Under the pieces are notes generated by a model. It ran no database searches. It saw only the letters and a program-made list of their open reading frames with translations, and had not been told where the DNA came from. This document shows positions 61,043 through 64,000 of a stretch of DNA of 64,000 bases, in pieces. Origin of the DNA: CAVWDI01 sp963753725. Its GTDB lineage: Bacteria > Chloroflexota > Anaerolineae > Anaerolineales > UBA4823. Numbering within the stretch: position 1 is the first letter of the stretch; every line of letters starts with the position of its first letter. Position numbers and translations under genes: made by a program. The stretch covers positions 868,001-932,000 of the forward strand of contig CAVWDI010000001.1 in NCBI GenBank assembly GCA_963753725.1, written 5' to 3'.

Positions 61043-63451
61043 TTACTCGTAATTCAGCGATTGGCGTACATTCACCTGCGTCGCCTGGCGGGCGGGGATG
61101 ATGGAAGCCAAGACGGAAATGAAAATTATGATTCCCAACCAGATAAACACCGCGCCGTAGTTGTAGCGGTAGATCAGTTCAGTGTTGAAGATCGTCTCCC
61201 CCATAGCAGCAGCCATCACCGGTGCCACTACCAGAGACAGCGGCACCGCCACCATCCAACTCAGCACACCCTGGATCAGTCCTTCAAGCACAAACATACC
61301 CAGAATGGTACCTGAAAGGGCCCCCACCGCACGCATTATGCCGATCTCCTTGGTGCGCTCAATAACTCCGATCGACAGGGCTCCCATCAGCCCAATCCCA
61401 CCCACCACTGCCATGATAACCGCCAGAAACAGAATCATGCCCACCACGATATCGTACCCGCTTTCTATAATCCCCCTAGTATCGGGCATTGTTTCCCGCA
61501 GGCCCACCGTGATATTTTCACGCCGCAGCAGATCTTCCAGATCTGCGACAGTGCGGTCGACGGCTGATTCTTTGCGATCATAGGTGCGCACCAGCAGCAT
61601 ATTAGCGCGCCCGTGTTTCTTGCTGGCATCGAAAACCGCCTGCCGAGGGGCATACATAACGTCGTAGTTAAATTCAGACCCGAACATCATGAAAGTACGG
61701 TAAAACCCCACCACCAACCAGTCCTCTTCACCCATCTCACCCAGGTCTAATGTGAGCATATCGCCAACCTGAATGCCCTCATCTTCACCTGTACCAGCAT
61801 TCATCACAATCGCGCGCTGGTCACCAGGCTGGAGCCAGCGACCTTCCACAACCATCGGTTTTATCATGGGGTCTTCGACCGACACCCCCTGAAGCTGTGA
61901 ACCCATCCCAGCATCCAGCCTGCGCTGACCGCCGTGCAAAATAGTCACTGGCAATGCCAGCCACATGCCTGCATCCTGTACACTATCCAGTCTTTTAGCA
62001 GCCCGTGTAACCCTGTCGATGCGCATTAATTTATCGAAATAAAATATGAAGTCGTGTTCACGCCGCTCAAACTCGACATCCAGTGTAGCCTGCATCGAGC
62101 TCGACAATCCCATAACCATAAGGAACGTCACTCCGGATATGACCAGCACAAGCTGGGTAAGCACCAAACGCCATTTACGGCGGAAAGTGTTAGCGACAGT
62201 GATAACTGTGGATGGGCGCAGGAAATTACGCCCCACCCGCTCTACGATGCGGTCCATCAACCCGGCGCTGTAATCGCCGCCAACTCCGTAGGATGAAATC
62301 GCCTCCCGCACCGTGATCGCTGCCCCACGCAGGACCGGTATCAGAGCAGCTAACAGAGGTATTACCAGCGCAGCGCCTACCTGAATAAACAGGGCATGCC
62401 CGCCAGTGAGGAAGCGCTCGTATTCGATGTTGTACATCCCGAGCATCCAGCGGCTTATCTCAAAAGCTGCCCAAGATCCCAGGGGCAGCGCCACAAAAAG
62501 CGCCAGCAAACCCAGAATAAATACACCCGCCAGGTAAACTTTAATCACCGTACCTCGGCCCCCTCCAATCGCCTTGATGACACCAATCTGGTTGGTCTGC
62601 TGGGTGATTACTGCAGTGAACGTGTTCAGCACCAGTACAACTGACAGCAGCACGGAGAGCACCGCCAATACCTGCAGGACCAACACTGTACCATCAATGA
62701 ATGCACGACCCCAATGCCTTTCCGGGTCCTGGTATAAAGTTCCTGAAACGCTGATTCCCTGCTTCGCCAGATCCCTTTTAATATCCGATGCCACCTTTCG
62801 CACGTGTTTGGAGTTGAAAGGCTGCACCTGGAATTTGAGCTCGTTGAATTTCCCAGGTGGAATACCAAAGCTCTCCATCACCTGCTCACCGCTGAAGAAA
62901 AACGCCAGGTCCCACATGGCAGGAGGCGGAACGAAGGGGTGGCGGATCAACCCACTGATAGGGTACAGGTGTTCCTTATTGTCAATCTCGATGATGACCT
63001 GGTCGCCAATGCCAAGGCCGTAGTAAGGGCTGTGCATCCTTTCGATGCTGAGATTTTCTTCTTCGGGCCAGTTACCACCTCTGAGTTGGATGACGTCATA
63101 GTCCTGTTCGGTGAAATCCGCGCGCATCACCAGGTTGCCCTGGCGCCAATCTTCCTCCGGATTAACCTTGTAGCGGATCTCTATCTCATTGAGCGGCTCG
63201 ATCTCCAAAACGCCGGGAATCTTTTTGAGGTTCAATATCGTGTCCCTATCCACCGGGGGAAGGAGGAACATGGTGGCATGGGAAGGTGAAGTGCTGCGGT
63301 GGGAGGAGTCCATGGTCGGGATGAGCTGTTCGATCAAGCCGAAGGTAATGCCAACAGCAAACACACCCACCGCGATGCTCAACACTACAAGCAGGGTGCG
63401 AAGCTTGTTGTGCCAAAGGTCAAACCACACTTTTTTCCAGATTACCGACAT
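61043..63451 (-). CDS. FtsX/MacB-type ABC transporter permease
   Basis: An 802-residue protein with the double FtsX layout: helix at 18-38 (LRTLLVVLSIAVGVFAVGI), a large extracytoplasmic MacB_PCD domain (about 40-250), a core with TMs at about 265-400 (LQVLAVLSVLLSVVLVLNTF, AGVFILGLLALFVALPL), then a second helix (about 435-455), a second PCD domain and a final set of TMs near 680-800 (IVVGMILFLAVIMAVVGGIG). FtsX cores typically pair with an ABC ATPase, not in the window, so it lies elsewhere or past the edge. The family moves lipids, lipoproteins or drugs. The gene is intact and starts ATG. Confidence 0.9.
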   Translation of the reverse strand: MSVIWKKVWFDLWHNKLRTLLVVLSIAVGVFAVGITFGLIEQLIPTMDSSHRSTSPSHATMFLLPPVDRDTILNLKKIPGVLEIEPLNEIEIRYKVNPEEDWRQGNLVMRADFTEQDYDVIQLRGGNWPEEENLSIERMHSPYYGLGIGDQVIIEIDNKEHLYPISGLIRHPFVPPPAMWDLAFFFSGEQVMESFGIPPGKFNELKFQVQPFNSKHVRKVASDIKRDLAKQGISVSGTLYQDPERHWGRAFIDGTVLVLQVLAVLSVLLSVVLVLNTFTAVITQQTNQIGVIKAIGGGRGTVIKVYLAGVFILGLLALFVALPLGSWAAFEISRWMLGMYNIEYERFLTGGHALFIQVGAALVIPLLAALIPVLRGAAITVREAISSYGVGGDYSAGLMDRIVERVGRNFLRPSTVITVANTFRRKWRLVLTQLVLVISGVTFLMVMGLSSSMQATLDVEFERREHDFIFYFDKLMRIDRVTRAAKRLDSVQDAGMWLALPVTILHGGQRRLDAGMGSQLQGVSVEDPMIKPMVVEGRWLQPGDQRAIVMNAGTGEDEGIQVGDMLTLDLGEMGEEDWLVVGFYRTFMMFGSEFNYDVMYAPRQAVFDASKKHGRANMLLVRTYDRKESAVDRTVADLEDLLRRENITVGLRETMPDTRGIIESGYDIVVGMILFLAVIMAVVGGIGLMGALSIGVIERTKEIGIMRAVGALSGTILGMFVLEGLIQGVLSWMVAVPLSLVVAPVMAAAMGETIFNTELIYRYNYGAVFIWLGIIIFISVLASIIPARQATQVNVRQSLNYE

Positions 63452-63938
63452 GATCTAAATATTTGTGGGTAGAGAATATTAATTATTCGAACACTTTTTA
63501 AATGACCTTAAATAATTACATGAAAGCCGTAATCCTGAGACAATCATGAACCCTGGCGACAGCGACCTTGTTTATGAGAAAAAGGTGTGCTCAAAATTAA
63601 ATCTTTTTAGAGATTAAATTATTGTGAATTTTATAACAAATTAATGGGTCTGATTTTTAAAGCTTATCACAATTCACGATCAATAGATCGATACGTGCGT
63701 GTTTGGTGGATACGGAATGTTTGGTTTCAGGTAGTTAAAAATGCGATCCTTTCGTTGATATTCATATAGGATGGATTACATTAATCCATCAATATGAGGG
63801 TTGTCAGGATGCAGGTAATTTCTGTGACTTTATAGTGACAAGTGTATATTTCCACGATCACACAAGGTAAACTTACTCTCAGGTTGTGATAATATTTCCC
63901 AGGTTGATTTAATAGAAGTAATCCAGGAGTATGTAGCT
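63452..63938. other. 487-bp divergent intergenic region
   Basis: No gene is found. It should hold promoters for the FtsX permease and for the oxidoreductase at the right edge. An inverted repeat ATGGATTA-CAT-TAATCCAT (63771-63789) is a candidate operator, and TGTGATAAT (63886-63893) is a possible extended -10 for the right-hand gene. Confidence 0.45.
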
Positions 63939-64000
63939 ATGGAAAGTAATACTACTTACGATGCAATTATGATTGGAGGCGGAGTGATGGGGTGCGCTAC
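63939..64000 (+). CDS. FAD/NAD(P)-dependent oxidoreductase, N-terminal start (runs off the window)
   Basis: The first 20 codons of a gene: MESNTTYDAIMIGGGVMGCA. The GGGVMGC segment after a beta-strand is the dinucleotide (GxGxxG) loop of FAD-dependent oxidoreductases such as the DAO family. The ribosome site AGGAG lies about 9 nt before the ATG. Substrate and family cannot be judged from this piece. Confidence 0.7.
   Translation, partial: MESNTTYDAIMIGGGVMGCA

Noticed and set aside
61182..61583. 133-residue plus-strand frame inside the FtsX permease
   Set aside because: It is a shadow of the intact 802-residue minus-strand gene, with low-complexity Thr/Arg/Ile composition typical of such shadows.

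Overview
The window looks like a chromosomal segment of a Chloroflexota bacterium, most likely class Anaerolineae. This rests on gene content, not on a computed phylogeny. Supporting content includes one-chain pyruvate:ferredoxin oxidoreductase next to a dihydroorotate-dehydrogenase-like protein, a GlmL-like ASKHA protein with a partner of unknown function, DUF5107/TPR proteins, a short bS21 with a TTG start, and sugar ABC/ROK clusters. Base composition is moderately AT-rich. No plasmid, phage, integrase, transposase gene or CRISPR array is seen.

Layout. (1) 0-16 kb is mostly housekeeping: an Elp3-like radical SAM fragment at the left edge, a broken methyltransferase, a metallophosphoesterase, a DUF4349 lipoprotein and rsmG on +. 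On - follow def, recF and a MOSC protein, then a glmL-like gene, its unknown partner and a CNB/PH membrane protein. Nine to sixteen kb continues with nifJ (PFOR) and its DHOD-like partner on +, closed by a strong hairpin. (2) 16.4-23 kb: a complete minus-strand rRNA operon (16S, tRNA-Ile, tRNA-Ala, 23S, 5S) with a consensus promoter and two processing stems, followed by rpsU-infA with its own promoter. (3) 23-27.4 kb: an AlkD-like protein, a secreted protein, a methyltransferase and a frameshifted GYD protein. (4) 27.7-44.3 kb: a divergent carbohydrate locus. The minus arm carries a solute-binding lipoprotein, two permeases, a DUF5107/TPR protein, a GATase1-like protein and a Gfo/Idh/MocA oxidoreductase. 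The plus arm carries a ROK regulator, a second DUF5107 protein, a ROK kinase-like protein, a PIG-L deacetylase, a sugar nucleotidyltransferase and a NahK-like kinase. I read it as a glycan/amino-sugar uptake and salvage system. (5) 44.4-64 kb: accessory genes (stress or detoxification regulators, hydrolases, transporters, GNAT, AraC/GyrI, TetR with its operator, SLC13 permease, serine hydrolase, FtsX-type permease), one peptidase remnant and a 1.1-kb stretch without clear genes.

A repeated theme is gene disruption. Seven genes are split by a single-base indel and two by one in-frame stop. A one-base correction restores an uninterrupted, family-like protein each time. None lies between 1.3 and 27 kb, where the housekeeping genes sit. 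The disruptions are either real decay of accessory genes or residual indel errors in the assembly; the sequence alone cannot decide, and read-level data would.

I found no unmistakably new system. The best candidates for one are the carbohydrate locus with two DUF5107 proteins and the glmL-like/unknown-partner pair.
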